Assembly: GCF_900096965.1 (NCBI RefSeq)
Contig: NZ_FMYM01000002.1
Location: 186,001-250,000, forward strand
Origin: Shouchella lonarensis
GTDB taxonomy: Bacteria > Bacillota > Bacilli > Bacillales > Bacillaceae_D
Reading direction: 5' to 3'
Length of the DNA: 64,000 nt
A model generated the notes under the pieces. It was given only the letters and a program-made list of their open reading frames with translations, did no database searches and was not told the DNA's origin. Each line of letters begins with the position of its first letter. Positions within the stretch are counted from its first letter, which is position 1. Below are positions 42,791 to 52,218 of the stretch, one piece after another. Made by a program: the position numbers and the translations under genes.

Positions 42791-43804
42791 TTAAAACCCT
42801 GCCGCATTTGCAGGCGAATTTGTTGGTACCCACTCCAAATGCTCCCACAAACGTTGCTTCACCTCAGCAAGAGATTCATCTAAAACTTTAAAGTAATAAA
42901 TACGTTTGCCGGTAGAAGTATCCCACCAATCGTCTCCCTCTAACTGAAGCATTTCAATGTTATCAAGAGAACCGGCATAACCGTGTAGAGAAAGAAGATG
43001 ACCAAATTGTAAATCAGTTCTCAAGTTATCCCCAATCGCATCCATTACACCTTGAAAGCGCGTAATACTAGAAAATGAAGTGGCTTTTTGAATGATCGCT
43101 TTAATGACTTGTTGTTGGCGCTGTCCACGTCCAAGATCCCCTTTTAAATCGGATTTCCGTTCGCGTGAGTATGCTAATGCATGTTCACCGTCTAATGTTG
43201 CTGGACCTTCTTTGAAGTGTAACGTCCGACCACCTTCTGTGAAGTCAAATGTGTATGTGACATCAACATCAATGCCTCCAAGTTCATCAACAACTCGTTC
43301 TAAGCCGGCAAAATTAATTAGCGCATGGTAATCAATGGGAATGCCTAGTAAGTTCTCGACTGTTTCAATGGTTGAATCAATGCCATCACCTTTGGCGCTC
43401 GCGTGGTTAATTTTGTCCATAATACCAAGTCCTGAAAGCTCTACATAAGAATCACGCGGGATACTTGTTAAAATAACTGAATGCGCGGATTTGTTAAATG
43501 TAGCAACAATAATGGAATCTGTTCGCGTATTTTCCATGTCCTCGCCTTCGCGGGCGTCACTGCCGAGTAACAATACCGAAAAGTTATCTTTATCAATATC
43601 AATAGGTTCTGCGCGCATGGCAGATTTGTCTCCGCGCTTAAGCTCATTGTAAGACCCGGCAGCAGTGTCTTGCAGTTGTTTGACAAAATAAACGATCCCG
43701 CCACCGAGCGCGAGAAAAGCGACAATAATTGTGATCAGGATGGTTTTTAAGATTTTTTTAGAGCGACGCTTCTTCCGTCGGTCATTCCGTGTATAATCGG
43801 TCAT
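42791..43804 (-). CDS. LytR-CpsA-Psr (LCP) family glycopolymer ligase
   Basis: Membrane-anchored phosphotransferase, 337 residues, that attaches teichoic acid or capsule chains to peptidoglycan. A basic N-terminus (RNDRRKKRRSKK), one membrane helix (about 20-42), then the extracytoplasmic LCP domain (about 75-235) with LLLGSDARE, TRTDSIIVATFN, SIPRDSYVEL and the Arg-rich AYSRERKSDLKGDLGRGQRQ. AGGAGG precedes the ATG. It lies downstream of the glycerol-phosphate cluster beyond the IS nest, so it is the probable ligase for that polymer (inference). Confidence 0.93.
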   Translation of the reverse strand: MTDYTRNDRRKKRRSKKILKTILITIIVAFLALGGGIVYFVKQLQDTAAGSYNELKRGDKSAMRAEPIDIDKDNFSVLLLGSDAREGEDMENTRTDSIIVATFNKSAHSVILTSIPRDSYVELSGLGIMDKINHASAKGDGIDSTIETVENLLGIPIDYHALINFAGLERVVDELGGIDVDVTYTFDFTEGGRTLHFKEGPATLDGEHALAYSRERKSDLKGDLGRGQRQQQVIKAIIQKATSFSSITRFQGVMDAIGDNLRTDLQFGHLLSLHGYAGSLDNIEMLQLEGDDWWDTSTGKRIYYFKVLDESLAEVKQRLWEHLEWVPTNSPANAAGF

Positions 43805-44293
43805 AAGATGTTCCTCCTACATTAAGAAAAAAATATTGTAAATGGGTAATGGGATAATAGACTCTAAGCATATGAAAAGCAATACCGTTTATTTGAACGG
43901 GCATCATTCGGTAGATTTAGCAAAGCATCCTCTACAACGGTGATGTTCAAATTCAAATTATAACACAAAATGATATGCGAAGGTAGCGTATGGATATGGT
44001 AAAAGATGTTACATGTTCTTTACGGAGAGGTTACGCTCGTAAAGTATGGATGTCGAATAATAGGAAAGTCAAGCGTGCATTTATAAATTTTATGTTGCAA
44101 TTTGAAGGGCCGTCTTTTATACTTATTCTTAGTATCATTTTCAAAGTATCCCATAAACACACAATATATTTTTGTAAATTCATAACAAGTCTTTACGCTG
44201 TGTGTACTTAAGTGCGATGCATATGTAAATACATAGTTAATGAATGAACGGGATCTGTAGTTAAGTTGATGATGGAATAGAGGTGGAGCTGCC
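43805..44293. other. 489-base divergent intergenic region (LCP / opp)
   Basis: An extended -10 (TGTTATAAT on the minus strand, TATAAT at 43962-43957) is a candidate LCP promoter with a long leader. On the opp side I see no convincing -35/-10 pair. Short frames on both strands here lack ribosome binding sites or family features and are not called. Confidence 0.45.
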
Positions 44294-45316
44294 ATGGAGG
44301 AGAACAAATTACTACGAATAGAGAACTTAAAAACGTCGTTTCGTATTAACGATCAATATTATGCGGCGGTTGATGATGTTACACTCGATGTACGTAAAAA
44401 TGAAGTTCTCGGCATTGTAGGGGAGTCCGGTTCTGGAAAAAGCGCACTTGCTTTTTCGATTATGGGCTTGCACCCGAAACTGAATTCAAAGATTGAAGGT
44501 CACATTTATTACAAAGGTGACGACATTGCTGGTGCATCAGAGAGAAAGATGCAAAAACTTCGAGGTGGCGATCTCGGAATGATCTTTCAAGACCCGATGT
44601 CAGCGTTGAATCCGTTACACCGGGTGGGGGATCAAATTAGTGAAACACTCTACCTGCACACGAGCTTAAACCAGCATGAGCGGAAAAAAAAGGTTATCGA
44701 TTTGTTGAATCAAGTCGGTATCCCGCGTCCTGAAACGGTTTATTCCCAGTATCCGCATGAGTTATCGGGGGGGATGCGGCAGCGTATTGTCATCGCGATT
44801 GCGATTGCCTGTGACCCAACGTTTTTAATTGCTGACGAACCGACAACAGCACTGGATGTCACGATCCAAGCGCAGATTTTGGATCTCATCAGGAAACTGA
44901 AAAATGAATTAGATAGCGGTATCATTTTGATTACGCATGACCTCGGGGTTGTGGCGGAGATGGCAGATCGTGTAGCTGTCATGTATGCGGGGCAAGTGGT
45001 GGAGATCGCACCAGTGAAGGAACTGTTTAAAAATCCGAAACATCCGTATACACGATCATTACTACGCTCGAATCCGACAATGAGTCAAGAGAAGTCTAAA
45101 CTACATGTGATTCAAGGGGTTGTACCATCATTGGTGAACTTGCCACGTGAAGGGTGTCGTTTTAAATCACGAATTCCGTGGATAGATGAATCCGCGCATG
45201 AAGCACAACCAAAATTACATGAGGTTGTACCGGGACATTATGTGCGTTGTACATGTTATCAAACATTTGATTTTCCAGGAAAGAAAGAGGAGGAAATTGC
45301 AAATGGGATTTCTTAA
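44294..45316 (+). CDS. oppD: Oligopeptide ABC transporter ATPase OppD
   Basis: ATP-binding subunit of an Opp/Dpp peptide importer, 340 residues. Walker A GESGSGKSAL near residue 43, Q-loop FQDPMSALNP, signature LSGGMRQRI, Walker B FLIADEPTTALD, switch LITHDLG. The family C-terminal extension (about 285-325) includes Cys residues (EGCRFKSRIPW, VRCTCYQ) like the Fe-S-type tail known in these ATPases, although spacing differs from the usual CPFAPRCP. GAGGTGG upstream of the ATG. Overlaps oppF by 14 bases. Confidence 0.93.
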   Translation: MEENKLLRIENLKTSFRINDQYYAAVDDVTLDVRKNEVLGIVGESGSGKSALAFSIMGLHPKLNSKIEGHIYYKGDDIAGASERKMQKLRGGDLGMIFQDPMSALNPLHRVGDQISETLYLHTSLNQHERKKKVIDLLNQVGIPRPETVYSQYPHELSGGMRQRIVIAIAIACDPTFLIADEPTTALDVTIQAQILDLIRKLKNELDSGIILITHDLGVVAEMADRVAVMYAGQVVEIAPVKELFKNPKHPYTRSLLRSNPTMSQEKSKLHVIQGVVPSLVNLPREGCRFKSRIPWIDESAHEAQPKLHEVVPGHYVRCTCYQTFDFPGKKEEEIANGIS

Positions 45317-46235
45317 AGTCCAAGACTTGAAAGTCCACTTTCCCATTAAAGCTGGTATTTTGAAACGAACGGTTGGACATGTCAAGGCAGTAGATGGCGT
45401 GACCATTGAGCTGGAGCAGGGAAAAACGTATGGGCTTGTTGGCGAGTCTGGTTCAGGGAAAAGTACGACTGGGCGTGCGATTATTGGTTTAAATGATATT
45501 ACGTCCGGGAGAATCATTTTTGATGGCGTCGATATTACAGATAAGCGAAGTAGCAAAGGTGATATGCGACGTAATATTCAAATGGTGTTTCAAGACCCGT
45601 ACTCTTCATTAAATCCAAAAAAGCGGATATTAGATATCATCGCAGAGCCGCTGCGCAATTTTGAAAAGATGACGAGAGACGAAGAATTTCGTGCGGTGGA
45701 AGAGTTGCTCAATATGGTAAATATTAGTAAGGATAGCATTTATAAATATCCACACGAGTTTTCTGGAGGACAAAAACAACGTATTGGTATTGCCCGAGCG
45801 ATTGCACTGAAGCCGAAATTGGTCATTGCAGATGAGCCTGTTTCTGCACTAGATGTATCGGTGCAAGCACAAGTGTTGAATTTTATGCAAGATATTCAAC
45901 GCGAGTTAAACTTAACGTATTTATTCATTAGTCATGATCTAGGTATTGTTCGCCATTTTTGTGATCATATCGGTATTATGTATAAAGGCCGGCTCGTTGA
46001 AGTTGGGAAAACAGAAGAGATCTTTATGAATCCGCAGCATATTTATACGAAAAGGTTATTGTCAGCGATCCCGGATATTAACCCGGAAAATAGAGAGCAA
46101 CAACAGGCGCTTCGTAACCAAGTAAATCAAGAGTATCGCGAGCGAGCAAATGAGTATTTTGATCAAGAAGGACTTGCCTTTTCCTTAAAGCCAATTTCTC
46201 CAACGCATTTCGCCGCTGTACGGGAGAGAGGGTGA
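45303..46235 (+). CDS. oppF: Oligopeptide ABC transporter ATPase OppF
   Basis: Second ATPase of the importer, about 310 residues. Walker A GESGSGKSTTGRAI, FQDPYSSLNPK, signature FSGGQKQRIGIARAI, Walker B LVIADEPVSALD, switch FISHDLG. It starts at MGFLKVQDLKVHFP (45303) behind GAGGAGGAA; the longer in-frame extension to 45186 overlaps oppD in another frame and is rejected. It lacks the long Cys-bearing tail of OppD. Confidence 0.93.
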   Translation: MGFLKVQDLKVHFPIKAGILKRTVGHVKAVDGVTIELEQGKTYGLVGESGSGKSTTGRAIIGLNDITSGRIIFDGVDITDKRSSKGDMRRNIQMVFQDPYSSLNPKKRILDIIAEPLRNFEKMTRDEEFRAVEELLNMVNISKDSIYKYPHEFSGGQKQRIGIARAIALKPKLVIADEPVSALDVSVQAQVLNFMQDIQRELNLTYLFISHDLGIVRHFCDHIGIMYKGRLVEVGKTEEIFMNPQHIYTKRLLSAIPDINPENREQQQALRNQVNQEYRERANEYFDQEGLAFSLKPISPTHFAAVRERG

Positions 46236-46239
46236 GCGT

Positions 46240-47202
46240 ATGTGGAAATTTATTATTCGGCGTATGTTAATAGCGATTCCGCAATTGTTTGTGCTTAGTT
46301 TGCTTATTTTTTTTCTTGCGAGCTTAATGCCGGGTGATCCGTTTACTGGATTAATTGATCCAAGCATTACAGCTGAGCGTTTAGAGGAATTACGTGAGGC
46401 TCATGGGCTAAATGATCCATGGTATCAACAATACACACGGTGGATTGGGAATGCACTGCAAGGTGATTTTGGACAATCATTCCGCTTTAAAATGCCTGTT
46501 TCTGAGCTAATTGGTCAGCGGATGTTAAATACAGCTGGTCTAGGGATATTTACGCTAGTTTTTTCCTACTTGATTGCACTTCCGTTAGGGATCATCAGTG
46601 GTCGTTACAATGATTCATGGGCAGACAGAGTGATCTCAGGATATACGTATCTCGGTTTTGCGATTCCAAGCTTTATTTTTGGTCTTATCACATTGTTTGT
46701 TTTTGGATTTAACTTAGGTTGGTTTCCAACAGGGGGAAGTGTCACACCTGGATTAGAGCCAGGGACATTTTCTTACTTTATGAGCAAGATTCATCACATG
46801 CTTTTGCCAGCGATGTCACTAGCACTTATCACTGTTGTTAGTACTGTCCAATATTTGCGTAGCGAGATTATCGATACGAAGCACAAGGAGTTCATTCAAA
46901 CTGCACGTGCTAAAGGGGCAAGTGAAAATCGTGTGTATAATCATCATATTTTCCGCAATTCACTCGTTCCTATTGCAGCTTTTTTAGGATATGAAATCGT
47001 TGGGGTACTTGGTGGAACAATCTTTATTGAAATGGTGTTCAGTTTTCCAGGAATCGGTAAACTGGTGATAGATTCTTTAACAAACCGAGACTACAGTGTG
47101 TTTAGTGCGCTGTTGCTGTTATCAGGATTTTTATCAATTGTTGGAACGATGCTTTCAGACATCATTTTAAGTATTGTTGACCCACGAATTCGTATTAAAT
47201 AA
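46240..47202 (+). CDS. oppB: Oligopeptide ABC transporter permease OppB
   Basis: Membrane permease, 320 residues, six hydrophobic segments. N-terminal MWKFIIRRMLIAIPQLFVLS with SLMPGDPF is typical of OppB/DppB. The coupling loop is EFIQTARAKGASENRVYNHH near residue 210. It lies 4 bases after oppF and 18 bases before oppC. Confidence 0.94.
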   Translation: MWKFIIRRMLIAIPQLFVLSLLIFFLASLMPGDPFTGLIDPSITAERLEELREAHGLNDPWYQQYTRWIGNALQGDFGQSFRFKMPVSELIGQRMLNTAGLGIFTLVFSYLIALPLGIISGRYNDSWADRVISGYTYLGFAIPSFIFGLITLFVFGFNLGWFPTGGSVTPGLEPGTFSYFMSKIHHMLLPAMSLALITVVSTVQYLRSEIIDTKHKEFIQTARAKGASENRVYNHHIFRNSLVPIAAFLGYEIVGVLGGTIFIEMVFSFPGIGKLVIDSLTNRDYSVFSALLLLSGFLSIVGTMLSDIILSIVDPRIRIK

Positions 47203-47220
47203 GAAAGTGAGGACCGTCGT

Positions 47221-48129
47221 ATGAAGCAGCAAAGCAATGCACAACCGCTAGGTGATGGCAAAATTGTTAAGTCGCCATCGGGAATGAAAATTGTTTTGAA
47301 AGAAATTGTTAGGGATAAGCTCGCTTTATTTTCACTTATTTTGTTTGGATTAATTGTAGCTTTTGTTTTCGGGGTTTCTCTTGTTTTGAAAGAGAGTGAG
47401 ATTGTAACGGTTGATTTATTAGCCATTTTTGAACCGCCGTCTTCAGAGTTTTGGTTAGGGACTGATCATGGCGGACGTGATATATTTGGACAACTAATTA
47501 TTGGTACGCGTAACTCATTGATTATGGCATTTGCTGTGACAATCATGTCCGGTATAATCGGATTAGTCTTTGGTTTAGTAGCCGGTTATTTCGGTGGGCA
47601 CGTGGACAATGTATTTATGCGTATCGTTGACTTCTTTATGGTTTTGCCAACAACGTTGATTATTATCGCGTTTGTGGCGGTCGTACCTGGTTATACTCTC
47701 ATTCAATTTTCGTTAATTATGACTGCTTTTTTATGGTTATCAATGGCGCGCTTAATTCGTTCAAAAGCATTGCAACAAAGTTCGCTTGAATATATTCATG
47801 CGGCTAGGACAGTAGGTACACCTCATTATAAGATCATTTTTAGTCATTTGTTACCTAACTTAAGCTCGATTGTTATTGTCAATTTCACTTTAAGTTTAGC
47901 TGCAAATGTAGGGATTGAGACAGGCTTATCATTCTTAGGGTTTGGGTTTCCGGAGTCAAAGCCAAGTTTAGGTACATTAATGAGTCATGCGACTAATCCA
48001 CAAATTTTTGAGCTTCGCCCATGGGTATGGTTACCTGCGTCAATTCTAGTATTAGTATTGATGTTGTGTATAAATAATGTCGGTCAAGCGTTAAAACGTT
48101 CGACTGACGCAAAACAACGAAGAGGTTAA
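47221..48129 (+). CDS. oppC: Oligopeptide ABC transporter permease OppC
   Basis: Second permease, 302 residues: N-terminal cytoplasmic part, one helix (about 35-60), then periplasmic FWLGTDHGGRDIFGQLIIGTR, the family signature for the OppC N-domain, five further helices, and the coupling loop EYIHAARTVGTPHYKIIFSH near residue 185. Followed 15 bases later by oppA. Confidence 0.94.
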   Translation: MKQQSNAQPLGDGKIVKSPSGMKIVLKEIVRDKLALFSLILFGLIVAFVFGVSLVLKESEIVTVDLLAIFEPPSSEFWLGTDHGGRDIFGQLIIGTRNSLIMAFAVTIMSGIIGLVFGLVAGYFGGHVDNVFMRIVDFFMVLPTTLIIIAFVAVVPGYTLIQFSLIMTAFLWLSMARLIRSKALQQSSLEYIHAARTVGTPHYKIIFSHLLPNLSSIVIVNFTLSLAANVGIETGLSFLGFGFPESKPSLGTLMSHATNPQIFELRPWVWLPASILVLVLMLCINNVGQALKRSTDAKQRRG

Positions 48130-48144
48130 GGGGGAAAGAGAGTG

Positions 48145-49959
48145 ATGAAAAAATTACTTAAAACGAAGTTTTTTGCTGTACCTGCGCTTGTTTGTGTACT
48201 GGCTTTAGCTGCTTGTGGTGGTGGAGATAGTAACGACGACAAGGATCGTGCTAATAAGGCAAAAAAAGAAGATGGCGTCTATACATTAGATGACTTTGAA
48301 CAAACGAAAGCTGCCGAAGGTGAGGCAATCGGTGGCACTTTAAATGTCGGAATTTATGCACCGTCAGCCTTTGAAGGCGTATTTGATTGGCAGTTTTATG
48401 AGATGAGGTCTGACGCTGATATGATCGGCTGGTTTAGTGAATCGTTATTCCGCTTGGACGAAAACTTTTTGATGTCAGATGAAGGTGCTGCGACGATTGA
48501 TGTTTCAGATGATAACAAAACATATACAATTACGATCAAGGATAACGTCAATTGGCACGACGGAGAACCTGTCAAAGCAGAGGATTATGTGTTTGCGCAT
48601 GAAGTAATTGGGCATAAAGATTACGATGGTGTGCGTTATGATGCGACTTTCAAAAACATCGTTGGCATGGAAGAGTACCATGATGGGAAAGCGGACAATA
48701 TTTCTGGTTTTGAGATTGTCGATGATAAAACTGTGAAGGTGACTTTTAAAGAAGCGAATCCATCTTTGATGAATAGTGGCCTTTGGTCATATGCGATGCC
48801 AAAACACTACTTTGAAGGTGTTGAGGTGAAAGATATGGCAAGTTCTGATCAAGTGCGCAAAAAACCACTTGGTTATGGACCATTTAAAGTGGAAAGTATC
48901 ACTCCTGGTGAATCTGTGACGTTAGTGAAAAACGAAGACTATTGGCAAGGGGAGCCAAAAGTAGATAAAGTTGTTTTAAAGGCGCTGAATCCGAATGTCA
49001 TGGCTGAATCACTACGTACAGGTGATGTTGATATGGTGAATCAGTTCCCGGTGGCTCAATTTGCCGATAATGCTGAGTTGGAAAATGTTGATTGGCTTGG
49101 TAATGTAAATAATGGTTACGTTTATACTGGTTTTAAGCTTGGTAAATGGGACAAAGAGAAAGGTGAAGTCGTACCTGATCCCGAAGCGACAATGGCTGAT
49201 GTGAATTTACGAAAAGCGGTTCGTTTAGCGGTAGATTATGACGAACTTAGCAAGAAAATGTATAAAGGGGTACGTTTCCCGGCAAATACAGTCATTCCAC
49301 CAACATTTTTGTTGTATCATGACGAATCAAACCCAGGATTTGCATATGATCCAGAAGAAGCGAAGAAAATCTTAGCGGATGCGGGTTATGAGGATAAAGA
49401 TGGAGATGGGTTTGTGGAAACGCCTGAAGGTGAACCGTTAGAAATCACGTATGCAGCTCGTGCGGGGGATGCAACGGCTGAAGCGGTTGCAAAATTTGAG
49501 ATGCAGTCATGGCGTGATATTGGTTTAGATGTGAATTTGCTAGAAGGGGCAGTAACAGATCCAACCGTGATGTATGACCGCATTCAAGAAGATGATCCAG
49601 CGATTGATATGTATACAGCTGGTTGGGGGTCTGGAACTGACATTGATCAATCAGGATTGTTTGGTAAAGATGCGATGTTTAACTATCCGCGTTATATCGA
49701 TGATCGTATTGAAGAATTGCTTGCGGACGGGATGTCTGATGCGTCCTTTGATCCAGAGCACCGTGTTGAGGTGTACAATGAGTTCCAAGCTTACATTAAT
49801 GAAGTGCTTCCAATCGCACCGACGCTATATGAATTGGCAGTTATTCCAGTAAATAAACGTGTAAGTGGTTATTCAGTTGACAATGCGAATTTTGAGTATG
49901 GTGATTCAATGAGGCACATGATTCAACTGAATGATGAGAAACCAGCTGTGGCGAAGTAA
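48145..49959 (+). CDS. oppA: Oligopeptide-binding lipoprotein OppA (first copy)
   Basis: Peptide-binding SBP_bac_5 lipoprotein, about 604 residues. Signal peptide with lipobox LAAC (Cys24) and a Gly/Asp/Lys linker. Family signatures are NVNWHDGEPVKAEDYVFAHE near residue 135 and the DKDGDGF calcium-loop-like segment near 415. It feeds OppBCDF, with which it shares an operon. The ATG at 48145 has GGGGG 10 bases upstream; the GTG at 48142 is an alternative. Followed by two terminators. Confidence 0.93.
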   Translation: MKKLLKTKFFAVPALVCVLALAACGGGDSNDDKDRANKAKKEDGVYTLDDFEQTKAAEGEAIGGTLNVGIYAPSAFEGVFDWQFYEMRSDADMIGWFSESLFRLDENFLMSDEGAATIDVSDDNKTYTITIKDNVNWHDGEPVKAEDYVFAHEVIGHKDYDGVRYDATFKNIVGMEEYHDGKADNISGFEIVDDKTVKVTFKEANPSLMNSGLWSYAMPKHYFEGVEVKDMASSDQVRKKPLGYGPFKVESITPGESVTLVKNEDYWQGEPKVDKVVLKALNPNVMAESLRTGDVDMVNQFPVAQFADNAELENVDWLGNVNNGYVYTGFKLGKWDKEKGEVVPDPEATMADVNLRKAVRLAVDYDELSKKMYKGVRFPANTVIPPTFLLYHDESNPGFAYDPEEAKKILADAGYEDKDGDGFVETPEGEPLEITYAARAGDATAEAVAKFEMQSWRDIGLDVNLLEGAVTDPTVMYDRIQEDDPAIDMYTAGWGSGTDIDQSGLFGKDAMFNYPRYIDDRIEELLADGMSDASFDPEHRVEVYNEFQAYINEVLPIAPTLYELAVIPVNKRVSGYSVDNANFEYGDSMRHMIQLNDEKPAVAK

Positions 49960-49980
49960 ATAGTTGTGAGGAAGGTTTGT

Positions 49981-50028
49981 CCCTCTACTCTATCTAATGA
50001 ATGATGTGATAGCGTAGAGGGATTTTTT
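49981..50028 (+). terminator. Terminator after oppA (first copy)
   Basis: CCCTCTACTCTATC (49981-49994) pairs with GATAGCGTAGAGGG (50008-50021), one mismatch, followed by ATTTTTTAA. A classical intrinsic terminator. Confidence 0.88.
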
Positions 50029-50068
50029 AAAGGATATATGGATTATGCAATCAAAATAGCGTATTAAA

Positions 50069-50099
50069 AAAGCTCTCGAATTTTTTCGGGAGTTTCTTT
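50069..50099 (+). terminator. Second terminator-like hairpin upstream of oppA copy 2
   Basis: AAGCTCTCGAA pairs with TTCGGGAGTTT with one G-U, in a T-rich context. The rest of the gap to 50331 is AT-rich, with a likely promoter for the second copy that I cannot place with confidence. Confidence 0.6.
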
Positions 50100-50331
50100 G
50101 TCATGTTTATTAATTAAAAGAAAATCGAAACAAATATGAAACAAAAATAATATTAAAAATGTGTAGCATTCAAAGAAGACAATCATAAATGTGGATAGAA
50201 AAAGCTAAGGAATAAGGGGGTGAAGTAGAATGATTGGTCATTTAAACATGATACATGTGTATAAATGGTGTGAGCCAAGCGTAAATATGTGTTAAGATGA
50301 AAAATTTAAAAATTTAAGGGGGAGATTAGTT

Positions 50332-52155
50332 TTGAAGAAGCTGTCTATATTTAAATGGCTAGCAGTATCCACGCTTGTCGTGACAACAACATTGGCTGCG
50401 TGTGGAAATGATCGTAATACGTCTTCAAAACCGGGTCATGAGGGTAACCCAAAAGAACAAAAAACAATTCAACGAGAAGACGGGATTTATTCTGTCGATG
50501 ATTTCGAATTAACAAAAGAAACAGAAGGAGACAATCTTGGTGGGACATTAAAAGTCGGAATTGTCGCATCTTCAGCTTTTGAAGGGACATTAGACTTCCA
50601 ATTTTATGGTATTTCCACAGATGCCGATATTATTGAATGGTTTAATGAGTCGCTTTTTTATACCGATGAGGATTTTCAAGTGACAGAAGAAGGACCAGCA
50701 ACGATTGAGGCATCAGAGGATAAAAAGACATATACGGTCACGATTAAAGAGAATGTTAATTGGCACGATGGAGAGCCAGTGAAAGCAGAGGATTTTGTGT
50801 TTGCGCATGAAGTAATTGGTCATAAAGATTATGATGGTCCTCGCTATGATGCATCATTCCAAAATATTGTTGGTATGGCAGAATATCATTCTGGTGAAGC
50901 AGATGAGATCTCAGGGTTTGAAATTATAGATGATAAGACTGTGAGGTTGACATTTAAAGAAGCGACCCCGTCGTTAATGAATGGTGGAATTTGGTTTTAT
51001 GCAATGGCAAAACACTATTTTGAGGGTGTTGAGATAGCCGATATGTCAGCTTCTGATCAAGTTCGTGTGAAACCAATTGGATATGGTCCTTTCAAAGTAG
51101 AGTCTATTGAACCGGGTGAATCGGTGACGCTTGTTAAAAATGAGGATTATTGGCGAGGTGAGCCCAAAGTCGATCGTGTTGTGTTAAAAGTGGTGAACCC
51201 TGATGTAGTGGCTCAAGCATTGCGATCAGGGGAAATTGATATGGTGAATACATTTCCATCATCGCAATTTGCAGATAATGCGGACATGAATAACGTTGAT
51301 TGGCTTGGACGCGTGGCACTTAGTTATTCGTATATTGGTTTTAATCTAGGTACGTGGAACGCAGAAGAAGGTCAGATCAACACAGATCCTGATGCAAAAA
51401 TGGCAGATGTCTCCTTACGTAAGGCGGTGCGCTTAGCCGTTAATTATGAGGAACTGGGGGAAAAAATGTATAGTGGCTTAAGGTTCCCAGCTACAACTGT
51501 GTTACCACCTGCTTATCGACTTTTTCATGATGAATCGAACCCCGGTTTCTCGTATGATCCAGAAAAAGCAAAGCAAATTTTAGCGGATGCGGGTTATGAG
51601 GATAAAGACGGCGATGGCTTTGTTGAAACGCCAGAAGGTGAACCTTTAGAAATTATGTTTGCAGCTCGTCAAGGTGATGCGACAGCAGAAGCGGTGGCTA
51701 ACTACGAGATGCAAGCGTGGAGGGACATTGGTTTGAATGTGCAGTTGCTTGATGGTGCATTGATGGAGGTGAATGCTTTCTATGATCGTATCCAAGAAGA
51801 TGATCCAGCAATTGATATGTACACGGCAGGATGGAATGTAGGATCAGATGTTGACCCGTCAGGACTTTTTGGGGCAGAAGCGCAATTCAATTTCCCGCGG
51901 TATATTGATGATCGGATTGAGGAATTAATTACAGAAGGATTATCTGATAAAGCTTTCAACTTGGATTACCGGCGCGAAGTCTATAATAAGTTTCAGGCAT
52001 ATATTAATGAAGTATTGCCATTAGCGCCGACACTTTATAGCCTAGATGTTGAGCCAATTAACAAACGTGTGAGTGGGTATTCAATTGAACGAGGAAACAA
52101 TGATTATGGATACCATACGATTCAATTGAATGCGGAAGAGCCAGTTGTGAATTAG
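50332..52155 (+). CDS. Oligopeptide-binding lipoprotein OppA paralogue (second copy)
   Basis: A 607-residue SBP_bac_5 lipoprotein, lipobox LAAC (Cys24), co-linear with the first OppA over the whole length and sharing long identical blocks (VNWHDGEPVKAEDFVFAHEV; the DKDGDGF block). Differences concentrate in the linker and in pocket regions such as FPSSQFADNADMNN. TTG start behind AAGGGGGAG. It is separated from the opp operon by two terminators, so it may be expressed independently and widen the peptide range of OppBCDF (inference). Confidence 0.9.
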   Translation: MKKLSIFKWLAVSTLVVTTTLAACGNDRNTSSKPGHEGNPKEQKTIQREDGIYSVDDFELTKETEGDNLGGTLKVGIVASSAFEGTLDFQFYGISTDADIIEWFNESLFYTDEDFQVTEEGPATIEASEDKKTYTVTIKENVNWHDGEPVKAEDFVFAHEVIGHKDYDGPRYDASFQNIVGMAEYHSGEADEISGFEIIDDKTVRLTFKEATPSLMNGGIWFYAMAKHYFEGVEIADMSASDQVRVKPIGYGPFKVESIEPGESVTLVKNEDYWRGEPKVDRVVLKVVNPDVVAQALRSGEIDMVNTFPSSQFADNADMNNVDWLGRVALSYSYIGFNLGTWNAEEGQINTDPDAKMADVSLRKAVRLAVNYEELGEKMYSGLRFPATTVLPPAYRLFHDESNPGFSYDPEKAKQILADAGYEDKDGDGFVETPEGEPLEIMFAARQGDATAEAVANYEMQAWRDIGLNVQLLDGALMEVNAFYDRIQEDDPAIDMYTAGWNVGSDVDPSGLFGAEAQFNFPRYIDDRIEELITEGLSDKAFNLDYRREVYNKFQAYINEVLPLAPTLYSLDVEPINKRVSGYSIERGNNDYGYHTIQLNAEEPVVN

Positions 52156-52168
52156 GGGTCCTGATAAG

Positions 52169-52216
52169 AACTCCAGTTTCGGGATGGTTCATAGTCCCAA
52201 AACTGGAGTTACTTTT
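52169..52216. terminator. Terminator after the second oppA
   Basis: AACTCCAGTTT (52169-52179) pairs with AAACTGGAGTT (52200-52210), with inner GGGA/TCCC pairing, followed by ACTTTTAGTT. It probably serves the plus strand, and possibly the convergent small gene as well. Confidence 0.8.
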
Positions 52217-52218
52217 AG

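Noticed and set aside
43990-44307. Short open frames on both strands in the LCP/opp gap
   Set aside because: Low-complexity AT-rich translations, no ribosome binding site, no hydrophobic or domain pattern.
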